Positions 54,117 to 64,000 of a stretch of DNA of 64,000 bases are shown here, in pieces; position 1 is the first letter of the stretch; every line of letters starts with the position of its first letter. Position numbers and translations under genes: made by a program. Origin of the DNA: Theristus sp. LFF4_11 (taxonomy: Eukaryota > Nematoda > Chromadorea > Monhysterida > Xyalidae); contig JASANC010003807.1 of NCBI GenBank assembly GCA_030248135.1, forward strand, positions 39,088 through 103,087. Direction: 5' to 3'. Under the pieces are notes generated by a model. That model had not been told where the DNA came from and searched no databases. It saw only the letters and a list, made by a program, of their open reading frames with translations.

Positions 54117-54816
54117 GGCAGGGGCCACCGCCACTGCACATGCACCTGTTTTAATAATGATGCATTACGCGGTAAAACGGCCCAAAATCGACTGCTAAAG
54201 GTTTTACGAGGTATAATCAAAAAAAATTTTTGTTGAACTTTCGAAAAATTGTGCCCAAATTGAGGTTTTCAGAGCATATTAGAAGAAAAATTTTCGATTT
54301 TTTTTTTTTTAAAAATCGGCATTTTTGTTTTTTTTAATCACTTTTTTTTTAAAAAAAAATTTTCATTTTTGTTTAACAACCCTAGCGGGGGACCGTGTGC
54401 CCAAAACAATTTTCGAAGGGGGGGTGGTGCCGTGGGGGGGGGGGTGCCGACAAAAAGTGAGGGGGGGTCCAACCTATGGTAACGTGGGACCCCCCCCAGG
54501 GAGGTCCCATGGGGGAGGTGCATTTTTTCAAAAATGGGGGGGGGTGCATTTTATTTGACTTTATAAACAAAAAAATCATGATTTTCGAAAAAAAATTGAG
54601 GGTGTAAGGAAAATATTGTGGGGGGGGGGGTCTCCGCCAGACAAAATTTCATGGGGGTGTGGGTGGGGGGGGTGTCGGCCAAATTTTCGAGGGGGGGGGG
54701 GTCCGATGGGGGGGGGGGGTGCCCGGTTTTAGGGGGGGGGGAACGGTGCCCCCCCCCCCCCCCCCCCACCCGACGGTCTCTGGTGCTCTGGGGGGGGGTG
54801 TACCCCCCACCACGGT

Positions 54817-55393
54817 CAGTACCGAAGACGAGGGGGGGGTGGGGGGGGGGGGGGGGTACACCCCCCCAGCGCACCCGAGACCGCCGCGTGGGGGGTGGGG
54901 GGGTCACGCGACACCCACCCCCCAAAACCTGACACTGGACCATCCACACCCCCCCCTCGAAATTTGCTAGACACCCCCCCACCCCCCCCCTAGATGGAAC
55001 TAAGTAACAGTGACACCCCCCAAAAAATTTCTCGGACCACCCAAATATCATGAATTTTTGCTCAAAAATCATGATTTTTTGTCTTTAAAGTCCATAATAT
55101 AAGCTAAATATATGATAACTTGACATTCTTCATTGTAATTTCAAAGATTTTGCAGCAAAATTTAGCGTTTTTCCTTCAAAATTTAAGCCAAAAAATCTCA
55201 TGGGTGGGGTGGGGGGTGTGCACCCCCCCCCCAGAAAATTTTCTACAATGGTGCACCCCCCCCCATGGCCCACGCCTGGGGGGGGTGTCACTGTACCATG
55301 ACTGACACCCCCCCACTGAAAAATTTTCGGCACCCCCCCCCCCCACGTGACGACACCCCCCCCCTCGAAAATTTGCTTTCGCCTTCGGTACTG
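54817..55393 (+). mobile_element. hAT-type element family C (G/C comb), copy 2
   Basis: A 577-bp element with ends CAGTACCGAAGACGA and TTCGGTACTG and perfect 8-bp duplications ACCACGGT (54809-54816 and 55394-55401). The interior is a comb of G runs turning into C runs with conserved spacers, collinear with 6848-7411. Confidence 0.82.
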
Positions 55394-55489
55394 ACCACGG
55401 TACTGGCGGGGGGGGGTGGGAGGGTACACCCCCCAGAGCACCAGAGACCGTCGGGTGGGGGGGGGGGTGGGGCCGGGGGTAGGGTTGTT

Positions 55490-56161
55490 AAACAAAAATC
55501 AATTTTTTTTTTTTTAAAGTGATTAAAAAAACAAAAATGCCGATTTTTTTTTTAAATTCGAAAATTTTTTCTCTAATATGCTCTGAAAACCTCAATTTTG
55601 GCACAATTTTTCGAAAGTTCAACAAAAATTTTCTTTGATATTACCTCGTAAAACCTTTAGCAGTCGATTTTTGACCGTTTTACCGACTGATTTCAGGCTT
55701 ATACAACATCTGCGATGAAGTTTTTGAGCGTCCCAAAGGTTGGCTTACCATTTCCGATGCAGATAAGCTGACGATTCGCCTCGCAATCTAAATTTGAGCG
55801 TCCAAGCTGCTCCGTTTGCAATCGTTACGTTGTCTGGTTGCCGTTTCGTGTCCTGCCGTCGCGACACATCATCAGATTTGATCGAATTTCAAGCCGGTAT
55901 GTGTATTTTCACTTGGGCTGGGGACAATAAGTGACGTTTTGGGGGTCAAAACACTAGAAGAGGCATGGTAACGGTTTGGAAAAGGGGTAATTGAGGTCAC
56001 CACAACAAAATCTCCAAAGTGCCGCCGTCATTCCGGAGGCGCTTGCATATCATATGTGGTTCTTCGAACTCCCTGATTGATTTAGCACAACTTTGATTTT
56101 TGAATTTTTTTTAATTTAAAAAAAAACAAAAATGACGATTTTTGTTTTTTTAACAACCCTA
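55490..56161 (+). mobile_element. hAT-type element family B, copy 3
   Basis: A 672-bp element from TAGGGTTGTTAAAC to TTAACAACCCTA, flanked by perfect 8-bp duplications GCCGGGGG (55482-55489 and 56162-56169). It is about 90 percent identical by eye to copy 2. A left-half fragment of the same family also lies at about 56920-57070. Confidence 0.88.
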
Positions 56162-57195
56162 GCCGGGGGCACCGTCGTGCCACCCCCCCCTAAAACCGGG
56201 CACCCCCCATCAAACCCCCCGTCGAAAATTTGGCCGACACCCTCCCCCACCACACCCCCCGTGAAATTGTCTGGCGGAGCGGAGCGCCGGAGAGAGACCC
56301 CCCAAAAATTTTTTGCACACCCTAAAATTTTTTTCGAAAATCATCATTTTTTGTCTATAAAGTCCATAATATAAGCTGAATATATGATAACTTGACCATC
56401 TTCATTGTAATTTCAAAGATTTTGCAGCAAAATTTAGCGTTTTTCCTTCAAAATTTAAGCGAAAAAATATCATGGAGGGTGGGGGGGGGGTGGACCCCCC
56501 CACAGAAAATTTTGAAAAAATGCACCCCCATGGGACCCCCATGGGGGTGGTTCCCCGTTACCATATTTTGGACCCCCCTCACTTTTTGGTCGGCACCCCT
56601 CCCAAGGCACCATGCCCCCCCCCTTCGAAAATTTTTTGGGCCCACGGTACTGCTTCTTATACCTGTGGCGAAAGGGGGAGGGGGTACCCGTACACCGTAC
56701 CGTATGTACGCCAGTGCATGAACAGGATTTTCTGCTGAGAGAAGGGGGCGCCACGCGCGCCTGATAACGAGAACCCTGAAAAACACCAAACCACCACTGG
56801 GTTTTGTTTGGTTGTCAAACAAAAAACTTTTTTTGTAAATTGTTTTACAAAATTGTAAAACAATTTACAAACTGTAAAAATTTGTTTCTAAATTCGAAAA
56901 CTTTTCCTCCAATCGAAAACTTTTCTCCTAATATGCTCTGAAAACCTCAATTTTGGCATAACTTTTGAAAAGTTCAGCAAAAATTTTCTTTGACATTACC
57001 TTGTAAAACCGTTAGCAGTCGGTTTTGGACTGTTTTGCCGAATGCCGATTGATTTTAGGCTTGAACATTTTTTTTGACTTGATTTGACAACTTGACAATG
57101 ACAACGCCCCCACCGATTCCGGAAACCCAAAGGTACCAAAATCCCGTTGGGTTTGTCAATGAACGCCATTTCTATCTAAAATTTTTAGATAAAAA

Positions 57196-58524
57196 CTAGC
57201 CAATTGACCCGTGCCTACGGCACGGTTAGCTGTTGAATACAACTGTTATTTTTGAATGGAGTTTAGCCTTTTGACCTTGCCCACGACCCGGACTAATCAT
57301 GCATTGCATTTTCATTTTGAGCTGCTTTAACTGATTGTTGTTGATTAACCATAGAAATGATCGTTCATTCTTGAATCACTCGATGCTCCTACTTTTTTGA
57401 AAATCACAGTATTTTCAGTTTTAAGGCGCCCTTTTTTGTCAACAATATGAAAAACAATTTTTTTTAATCAGCAACAAACAACTGACGTTCCCTTTTAAAG
57501 AATCAAAATTAATTCTCATTTATTAGCTTTTTCAATGTCGCTGTCATTCCCGTTAAAAATTGATCGATTATATGTGGACCGATCCACTGCTTCGCCATCG
57601 ATCGTGGCTACATCTTTGTTGATGCTGCAATCTATTCCTTGTGGAACTGGGATTTCTTGCCGATGGAGTGTAAATGACGAAAAAACACTTTTTCTGAATA
57701 CACATTGCTAAACCCTTATCTGAGCCAACCCTTTTAGTGTGTAAAAGATGAAAAAAAGACTACACTTCTGAATAATTGTTGCAAAACGCCAGCTTTTGTT
57801 TTGAAACTTTTTTCCCGCTTACTCTAACCTAAGCCAAGCCTTTTAGAGTTTAAATGACGACAAATGCAAAACTTTTTTTGAAGACCCGTTGCGAAACGGC
57901 TGCTTTTGGTTGGTATGTTCACTTCTTTTGCCCGCCTACCCTAAGCTAAGCCAAAGCTTTTTGATAGCATGAAAAGGACAAAAAGCAACAGTTTACTTAA
58001 TACTCGTAGCAAAACGCCCGCTTTTGTTTGGTATGCTTACTACTTTTCCGCGCTTGCATTAATCTAAGCCAGGCCTTTTTGATTGAGTGTTAGTAACAAA
58101 AAGCAACACTTTTCTGAGTACCCATTGTGAAACGGTCGCTTTTGTTTTGCTATTTAGCTTCTTTCAACCCGTTTACCCTAACATAAGCGACTCATTTCAG
58201 TTTACAACCGAGTTCTTGCAATTCTTGCGATTGTCTCGCTTGTCGTTGTTGCACTTCAGCGTTCCAGATCGAGACGGTTTTTATTTCATCTTTTGCAATT
58301 GCTATTTGTCCATTGTATGTAAGTTGTTGCTAATGAGCAAAAGGCATCATGATGACGAAGTCATGTAGAATAACGATTTGAACATTGTCTTGTCATTAGA
58401 AAATGGAGTAAAGTATTTAGCAGATGATGACTTAAATTGCAAAATAGGCTCGAACTGAAAAAATGAGCGCCAATTCAAACTGCAAAAAAAGTTCCACGGA
58501 CAAAGTATTTTTTAGTATAATAGA
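57196..58524 (-). mobile_element. Helitron-like non-autonomous element
   Basis: On the minus strand it starts TCTATTATACTA (58524) and ends with a perfect 7-bp stem hairpin, CCGTGCC-tac-GGCACGG read on the plus strand (57209-57225). CTAG then lies at the very end (57196-57199), followed by T. A hairpin about 10 bp before CTAG and a TC start are Helitron hallmarks, and no target duplication is needed. The interior has several repeat units of about 115 bp with 'taacctaagccaagcc'. No Rep/helicase. Confidence 0.6.
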
Positions 58525-59360
58525 CTAGCCAATTGACCCGAGCGTATGTGGCTTAATCAATGCCAAGCCTTTTTGGTGAAGTAGCATTGAATTAAAAAGA
58601 AAAAAAAAACAGTAACGTTTACTGAATAATAACCCTGAAGAAAATTTACCTTGTGCTGCCGTGAAGTCGCCTACAATACAATATTTTTTAATGTTTTTAA
58701 ATAAATAAAAAATGCGAAGTTTATGATTTTGCTATTTTTACCCGTTTACCCTAACCGAAGGCAAGCCTTTTTGTAAGTGAAGTAAAATTGAATAAAAAAT
58801 ATAAAAACTAACGTTTTTTTCATTTACCCGTTTTAAAAAGCTAATGCTTTTTTTACCCGTTTAGCTAAGCCAAGCCTTTTTTGTAAAGTGAAAATGCGAA
58901 GTTTATGATTTTGCTATTTTTTCCCGTTCACCCTAACCTAAGTCAAGCCTTTTTGTATGTGAAGTAAGATTGAATAAAAACATAAAAATTAACGTTTTTT
59001 CAATTACCCGTTTTAAAAAGCTAATGCTTCTTTTACCCGTTTACCTAAGCCAAGCCTTTTTTGCAAAGTGAAAATGCGAAGTTTATGATTTTGCAATTTT
59101 TACCCGTTCACCCTAACCTAAGTCAAGCCTTTTTGTAAGTTAAGTAAGATTGAATAAAAAATATAAAAAATTAACGTTTTTTTATTAAAAATACCCGTTT
59201 TAAAAAGCTAATGCTTCTTTTACCCGATTACCCTAACATAAGCCAAGCCTTTTTTCTACAGTGAAAATGAATAGAAGAAACAAAAAAGTGACGTTTATAA
59301 TTTTGTTTTGCAGTCATTGCTTCTTTTTACCCGTTTACCCCAACATGACCCTAACATTTT
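58525..59360 (-). mobile_element. Second Helitron-like unit with 180-bp tandem repeats
   Basis: CTAGCCAATTGACCCG starts directly after the previous element's TAGA terminus, so two units abut without spacer. From about 58700 to 59260 three copies of a unit of about 180 bp ('gcgaagtttatgattttgc ... aagccaagcctttt') follow. The far end is not clear. A 171-residue open frame at 59261-59776 runs out of these repeats and looks fortuitous. Confidence 0.45.
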
Positions 59361-60120
59361 GCAAAGTGAAAATGAATGGTAAATACAATTTCGACCCAAT
59401 TAAAAAACTAACTTTTTTCAGAGACGGTTTTGTTACATCTTTCACAGTCGCTCGTCAAGTTTTGAGCAGCAACAATTGCCAGTTGCCCATCGTGCGTTAC
59501 GTTGAAATTATCGCGCATAAACCATGGAGTATCAATTTGAAAATGAAAAATGGAGTATCAATTTCAATGAAATTACTTGTTTTGAATCCAAAGTGCAACT
59601 TGCAAGGCCGATGTCGATGTGCGTTTTGCAATCCGATTTTTAAAAACAAAAAAGTTCAAACTTTTTTAGAGGGGTTTTTTTCTTTTGTTTTTTTTTTCGG
59701 GGAAAGGGGGGAAAAAAAAAAAAAAGGTGGTTGTGGAGGAGAAAGAAATGAATTAATTTGGTTTTTTGGTGGGTGAAAGTGAGGGGTTGATGTTTGGGGG
59801 GGGGGGGGGAGAGGGAAAATGTTTGGGGGGGGGGAGCAATCATGCGGATGCGCGAGCGAGCGCCAGCGAGCGGATAGCGCATCACGCATAATATGAGCCG
59901 TTTTCCCCTCGCGCGCGTTTTTCAAATTTGCTCGCTTCCTCCAGCGAGCATAGTATAAGCCACAAACTTGGTTCTGTGCACACGAAACGAACACCCAAAG
60001 TTGTGCTTGGAGCCGCGAAAAAAATTTTATCGGACAACTTTTCATACGCTGTAGACACGAAAAACCTATTCTGAAAACAGTGTTACTTATTTCTCTTTGT
60101 ATTTTTTTTTTCAGTAGTGT
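59360..60120. other. Non-coding stretch with purine-rich tract
   Basis: No recognisable gene. Positions 59690-59840 are almost purely purine on the plus strand (runs of A, G and 'ggggaaaggggg'), except for short T-rich breaks. This is followed by the CG-rich 'gcgcgagcgagcgccagcgagc' type stretch at 59850-59890. Confidence 0.5.
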
Positions 60121-60127
60121 AATCATA

Positions 60128-60925
60128 TGTGTTCGCCCTTTCAATTTTTACCTGCGACACTTTCACAGTTGCACAAAAATGGTTCCTGGGGTAATTTCAT
60201 CCGGAGATTTTGAAAATTGGGTTAATTTTTTGCCCCGACCCTTATTTGGGGCAAAATTTGGGCATTTTTTTAAATTTTGAAGGATTTTACGGTGTTACAA
60301 GTGTTCGCCCTTTCAATTTTTGTCTGAAGTTGTTCCATGACCGAACAAAAAAATTTCCTGGGGTAATTCCATCCGGAGATTTTGAAAATTGAGTTAATTT
60401 TTGCCTCCGACCCTTATTTGGGGCAAAATTTGGGCATTTTTAAGTTTTGAAGGATTTTACGCCGTTACAAGTGTTCGCCCTGTCAATTTTTGTCTGAAGT
60501 TGTTCCATAACCTAACAAAAAATTTTCCTAAGGTAATTCCATCCGAAGATTTTAGAAATTGGGTTAATTTTTTGCCCCGACCTTGTTTTTGAGTAAAAAT
60601 TGGGCATTTTTTAAAACTCGCACGGTTTTCACCGGGTTTTAAGTGTTCGCCCTTTCAATTTTTGTCTGAAGTTGTTCCATAACCGAACAAAAAAGTTTCC
60701 TGGGGTAATTTCATGTGTAGATTTTGAAAATTTGGTTATTTTTTTTGCTCCAACCTTTATTTGGGTAAAAAATTGGGCATTTTTAAAGGTTCGTAGGTTT
60801 TGACCTGGTTACATGTGTTCGCGCTTTCAATTTTTACCTGCGGCATTTTCACAGTCGAACAAAAATGTTTCCTGGGGTAATTCCATCCGGAGAATTTGGA
60901 AATTAATTTAATTTTTTGCCCCGTG
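60128..60925 (+). repeat. Tandem repeat, about 172-bp unit
   Basis: 'tgttcgccctttcaattttt' or a variant starts at about 60130, 60301, 60473, 60647 and 60817, giving steps of 170-174 bp. Each unit also contains 'ggggtaattccatccgga' and 'ttgccccgacccttatttgg'. Copies are about 80 percent alike. Confidence 0.85.
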
Positions 60926-62360
60926 TGAGCATCTCTAGATACTGAATCGTGACGATTTCGGGCGAATCGGCCGTGGAAATTGGCGAAATCGGTCCGGAAA
61001 CGAAAAACAAGAAAAGGGTGTTTTCCAGGGTAATTCAATGCGCTGATCACGGATTTTGGGTTAGTTTTCTTACGTGAGCAACTCTAGATGCTGAATCGTG
61101 ACGATTTCGGGCGAATCGGCCGTGGAAATTGGCGAAATCGGTCCAGAAACGAAAAACAAGAAAAGGGTTTTTTCGAGGGTAATTCAATGCGCTGATCACG
61201 GATTTTGGGTTAGTTTTTTACGTGAGAAACTCTAGATGCTGAATCGTGACGATTTCGGGCGAATCGGCCGTGGAAATTGGCGAAATCGGTCCAGAAACGA
61301 AAAACAAGAAACGGGTGTTTTCCAGGGTAATTCAATGCGCTGATCACGGATTTTGGGCTAGTTTTTTACGTGAGCAACTCTAGATGTTGAATCGTGACGA
61401 TTTCGGGCGAATCGGCCGTGGAAATTGGCGAAATCGGTCCAGAAACGAAAAACAAGAAAAGGGTGTTTTCCAGTGTAATTCAATGCGCTGATCACGGATT
61501 TTGGGTTAGTTTTCTTACGTGAGCAACTCCTGATGTTGAATCGTGACGATTTCGGGCGAATCGGCCGTGGAAATTGGCGAAATCGGTCCAGAAACGAAAA
61601 ACAAGAAAAAGGTGTTTTCCATGGTAATTCAATGCGTTGATCACGGATTTTTGGTTAGTTTTTTATGAGAGCAACTCTAGATACTGAATCGTGACGATTA
61701 GGGGCGAATCGGCCGTGGAAATTGGCGAAATCGGTCCAGAAACGAAAAACAAGAAAAAGGTGTTTTCCATGGTAATTCAATGCGTTGATCACGGATTTTT
61801 GGTTAGTTTTTTTATGTGAGCAACTCTAGATACTAAATCGTGACGATTTCGGGCGAATCGGCCGTGGAAATTGGCGTAAACGGTCCAGAAACGAAAAACA
61901 AGAAAAGGGTGTTTTCCAGGGTAATTCAATGCGCTGATCACGGATTTTGGGTTAGTTTTCTTACATGAGCAACTCTAGATGCTGAATCGTGACGATTTCG
62001 GGCGAATCGGCCGTGGAAATTAGCGAAATCGGTCTGAAAATTAAAAACAAGAAAACTGTGTTTCCAAGGTAATTCAATGCGCTGATCACGGATTTTTTGC
62101 TCGTTTTCTTGTGTGAGCAACTCTAGATACCGAATCGTGACGATTTCGAGCGAATCGCCCGTGGAATTTAGCAAAATTGGTCCAGAAATGAAAAACAAGA
62201 AAACGGTGTTTTCCATGGTAATTCATTGCGCCGATCACGGCTTTTGGGTCAGTTTTCTTATGGGAGCAATTCTAGGTACTGAATCGTGACGATTTTGGGC
62301 GAATCGGCCGTAGAAATAGCATAGGCGAAATCGGCCTAAAAACGAAAAATGAAAAACCTG
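60925..62360 (+). repeat. Tandem satellite, about 149-bp unit, ten copies
   Basis: 'gagcaactctagatactgaa' or a variant recurs at about 60927, 61075, 61224, 61372, 61521, 61669, 61819, 61967, 62116 and 62265. Each unit includes 'gtgacgatttcgggcgaatc' and 'ggccgtggaaattggcgaaa'. The central copies are over 95 percent alike; the outer copies, especially the last two, diverge more. Part of the unit ('gggtaattcaatgc') resembles the preceding 172-bp family. Confidence 0.92.
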
Positions 62361-62439
62361 AGTTGTCCGTGGTTTAGAAGAATGTGTGACCAACGTATTG
62401 TGATTTTGGTCCGACCTTCTGGGCTTATGTAAAAGTCAG

Positions 62440-63188
62440 AATATTATCTAAAAATGCGGGAGACGCATATAAAAGGAGGAATATGGCCTTGTGTAAGCAG
62501 TGAAAGACTTGGCTCGACAACGCTTTTCAAGTCTCTGATGTGGTACACACGGATACAAGTACATAAGAGTCATATTTTTGCGCCGTTTATTCTTTATTTC
62601 GGTTACACATGGCAACCCTCGTACATTGTAGACAAATAAAACTTTCACATTTGCTTTTTTCTAGCATTTAGCGACCCCTAAAACCACTAAAATAACGATC
62701 AGACTTCAGATCGCTGACACTGGTTCGCGTGTATCGCAGAGGCATTGGGGAACGCAAGGTCTCCTTCTGTGGCAAAGGCAATGACTCACCGGTTTATCCT
62801 GTCAGTTTGGTAAAAAAAGGTGAAAATCAACGGAAGACAACACTTTTTGCACTGGTGCTGCTGTGTGCATACTACAGCGGTGCGTACGTTGGCAACAACG
62901 ATAAAGCTACATGCAGCAATGTTTTTGCACAGAATTTACAGAATTTCGCACATGATGTTGTGATTTTAGACTAAACTAAAGAGGACAATTGAAAAATAAC
63001 TTCAAAGTTTTTACGCTTTTCAGCAAGCTTTTAAACAACAAACGCGGCGCAAAAATATGACTCTCATGTACTTGTATCCGTGTGTACCACATCAGAGACT
63101 TGAAAAGCGTTGTCGAGCCAAGTCTTTCACTGCTTACACAAGGCCATATTCCTCCTTTTATATGCGTCTCCCGCATTTTTAGATAATC
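62440..63188. mobile_element. Inverted-repeat element with TATA-like arms
   Basis: The arms 62440-62585 and 63045-63188 are nearly perfect inverses of about 145 bp, starting TTATCTAAAAATGCGGGAGA. Each carries 'acgcatataaaagg' shortly inside the end. The centre (62586-63044) has no recognisable protein. The two identical reading frames in the arms exist only because the arms are copies. Confidence 0.8.
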
Positions 63189-63194
63189 GTGACA

Positions 63195-63311
63195 AAAATT
63201 AGGTCAGAAAAACCTCCAAATGTAATAGTGTTCCAATTTTCAGCTCGAAACACCTCAGCACAAGCCGGTGAGAGCATTTTAGAATTGGAACCTTTTTTGG
63301 CTCACCCTGTA
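63195..63311 (-). mobile_element. Solo mariner-type terminal repeat
   Basis: Reverse orientation to the end at 973-1110 and closely related to it: 'ggaaccttttttggctcaccctgta' at the right edge in the same layout as 22305-22331, split here by minor changes. No partner end is visible in the window on its left. Confidence 0.6.
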
Positions 63312-63312
63312 C

Positions 63313-63455
63313 ATGCACCTGACGTAATGACCAACCTAGTAATAAGATTTGCTCATGACCAACCAATCAGCGCTGTGAATTGCTCATGACTAACCAATCA
63401 GTGCTGAGAATTGCTGTGACCAATCAATCAGTTAGTTGCATATATTAGCGAGACA
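63313..63455. mobile_element. CCAAT-repeat element, reverse copy
   Basis: Three units with 'gaccaaccaatcagcgctg' or variants, ending 'agttgcatatattagcgag'. This is the reverse of 18105-18247, including the 'tgacgtaatgacc' end next to 63320. It abuts the mariner-type end. Confidence 0.7.
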
Positions 63456-63629
63456 GACCGTAAACCTAAAAAACAAACCTGCCTTTTTAAAAAAGAAAGA
63501 AAAAAACAACTGCGTTTTGTAAGAGTTTTGTTGAAGACGGAGGAGCGTGTGCACGCGCGCCAGTAGATCATGAGCAATGAGCAATGTCTATGTGGAGGCT
63601 TGGTATATTATAATGAAGCTTTATTGCGG

Positions 63630-63900
63630 TGTCGGTGATATATTTAAAAATGCAGAAGACGCATATAAAAGGTAGAATATGAATTTCTGTAGATGTCGGT
63701 GATATATCAATTAAAAATTCAGACGACGCATATAAAAGGTAGAATATGAATTTGTATAGATGTCGGTGATATATTACCTAAAAATTCAGAAGACGCATAT
63801 AAAAGGTAGAATATGGATTTGTGTAAGCAGTGAGAAGCTTGGTTTGACAACTGTTTTTATGTCACTGGGGTGGAACAAGGAATACAAGTACGTTACGTAC
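63630..63900 (+). repeat. Tandem TATA-like repeat
   Basis: Three units of about 70 bp, each with 'gacgcatataaaaggtagaa' preceded by 'gatgtcggtgatatat'. The last runs into 'tgtgtaagcagtgagaagct', which matches the arm of the element at 62440-62585. It looks like an expanded terminus of that family. Confidence 0.7.
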
Positions 63901-64000
63901 ATAAGAGTTCAGTTTTGTTTTAAATTACGTGTGTGCTAAATTCTGTAAATTCTGTCCAGAAACAAATCAGATTCTAAAGCAGTGCAAGCCTACGCCTAAG

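Larger units (their letters stand above)
52525..54169. mobile_element. Insert of tandem-repeat DNA within family B copy 1
   Basis: It is bounded by CGGTAAA on both sides (52518-52524 and 54170-54176), suggesting a 7-bp target duplication. Two copies of a repeat start 'gatttgtatacatacttaaa' (about 52534 and 53221). They include 'cctaatcctaaacctaatcc' and 'aagggcaggggccaccgcc'. Related 'ccctaacctaagccaagcc' stretches occur in the Helitron-like units at both window ends. Family E (52624-53103) and B (53400-54116) elements sit inside. Confidence 0.5.
52014..54384 (-). mobile_element. hAT-type element family B, copy 1 (split)
   Basis: Starts TAGGGTTGTTAA and ends TTAACAACCCTA, flanked by perfect 8-bp copies of GCGGGGGA (52006-52013 and 54385-54392). 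The reverse-oriented element is split at about 52525/54169: CGGTAAA occurs on both sides, and the two pieces join to match 53400-54116 in reverse. The insert contains degenerate repeats with 'cctaatcctaa' and further elements. Confidence 0.8.
51995..56652. mobile_element. Transposon nest upstream of SMC4 (G/C-comb family D framework)
   Basis: The left end CAGTACCGTGGGC at 51995 and the right end GCCCACGGTACTG at 56652 are family D termini. Between them two D-like combs appear to lie head to head, meeting near 55400. They are interrupted by family B copies (52014-54384, 53400-54116, 55490-56161), family E (52624-53103) and family C (54817-55393). The outermost flanks do not show a matching 8-bp duplication, so the framework may be two insertions or rearranged. 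Confidence 0.55.

Noticed and set aside
51995..56652. A single intact 4.7-kb transposon
   Set aside because: The outer flanks GACTTGAC and CTTCTTAT do not match, and two comb elements seem to meet head to head near 55400.
59261..59776. 171-residue open frame
   Set aside because: It begins in the 180-bp repeats and ends in a purine-rich tract, with Lys/Phe/Gly composition set by base content and no recognisable motif.
60925..62360. Regular repeats that could suggest a CRISPR array
   Set aside because: The whole unit of about 149 bp repeats with no unique spacers, and the DNA is nuclear animal DNA; it is a satellite.

Overview
This is a window of nuclear DNA from an animal. It holds nine spliced protein genes. 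Eight are complete and clearly orthologous to animal genes: SPRYD7, a PPM1L-like PP2C phosphatase, RUVBL1, TOM22, MTERF3, a xanthine dehydrogenase/aldehyde oxidase family enzyme, MED31 and SMC4. Most introns are 60-500 bp with GT-AG ends. AT-rich repeats and long G or C homopolymer runs are scattered throughout. SPRYD7, TOM22, MED31 and the SMC4 hinge point to a metazoan, and the compact introns suggest a small invertebrate. I cannot name the species.

Layout. Positions 1-7900 are repeats: a Helitron-like end, a GATA microsatellite, a mariner-type end, and then a deep nest of short non-autonomous elements with terminal inverted repeats and 8-bp target duplications (hAT-type). Positions 9319-15661 (+) carry an unrecognised multi-exon gene with a Tudor domain, three repeated modules of unknown fold and two ubiquitin-interacting motifs. 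Then follow SPRYD7 (16253-17804, +), PP2C (19725-23906, +), RUVBL1 (25227-27781, +), TOM22 (28175-29110, +), MTERF3 (29484-31945, +), the molybdo-flavoenzyme (39465-32401, -), MED31 (41079-40105, -) and SMC4 (51924-42094, -). Positions 51995-56652 are a second transposon nest that starts 70 bp upstream of the SMC4 start codon. Positions 57196-64000 hold tandem Helitron-like units, satellites of about 180, 172 and 149 bp, and several inverted-repeat elements.

The genes are housekeeping genes for different processes: chromatin and AAA+ complexes, condensin, Mediator, mitochondrial import, mitochondrial gene expression, signalling and redox metabolism. They look like unrelated neighbours, not an operon. 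I joined exons by hand. In each of the eight recognised genes the exon lengths keep one open frame from start to stop, which supports the boundaries.

The points most worth a second look are: the Russian-doll nest of element families, most of it dated by intact 8-bp duplications; the Tudor/UIM protein; an oxidase that has lost both purine-binding residues of xanthine dehydrogenase; about 5 percent GC-AG introns; and one SMC4 intron without an AG acceptor.
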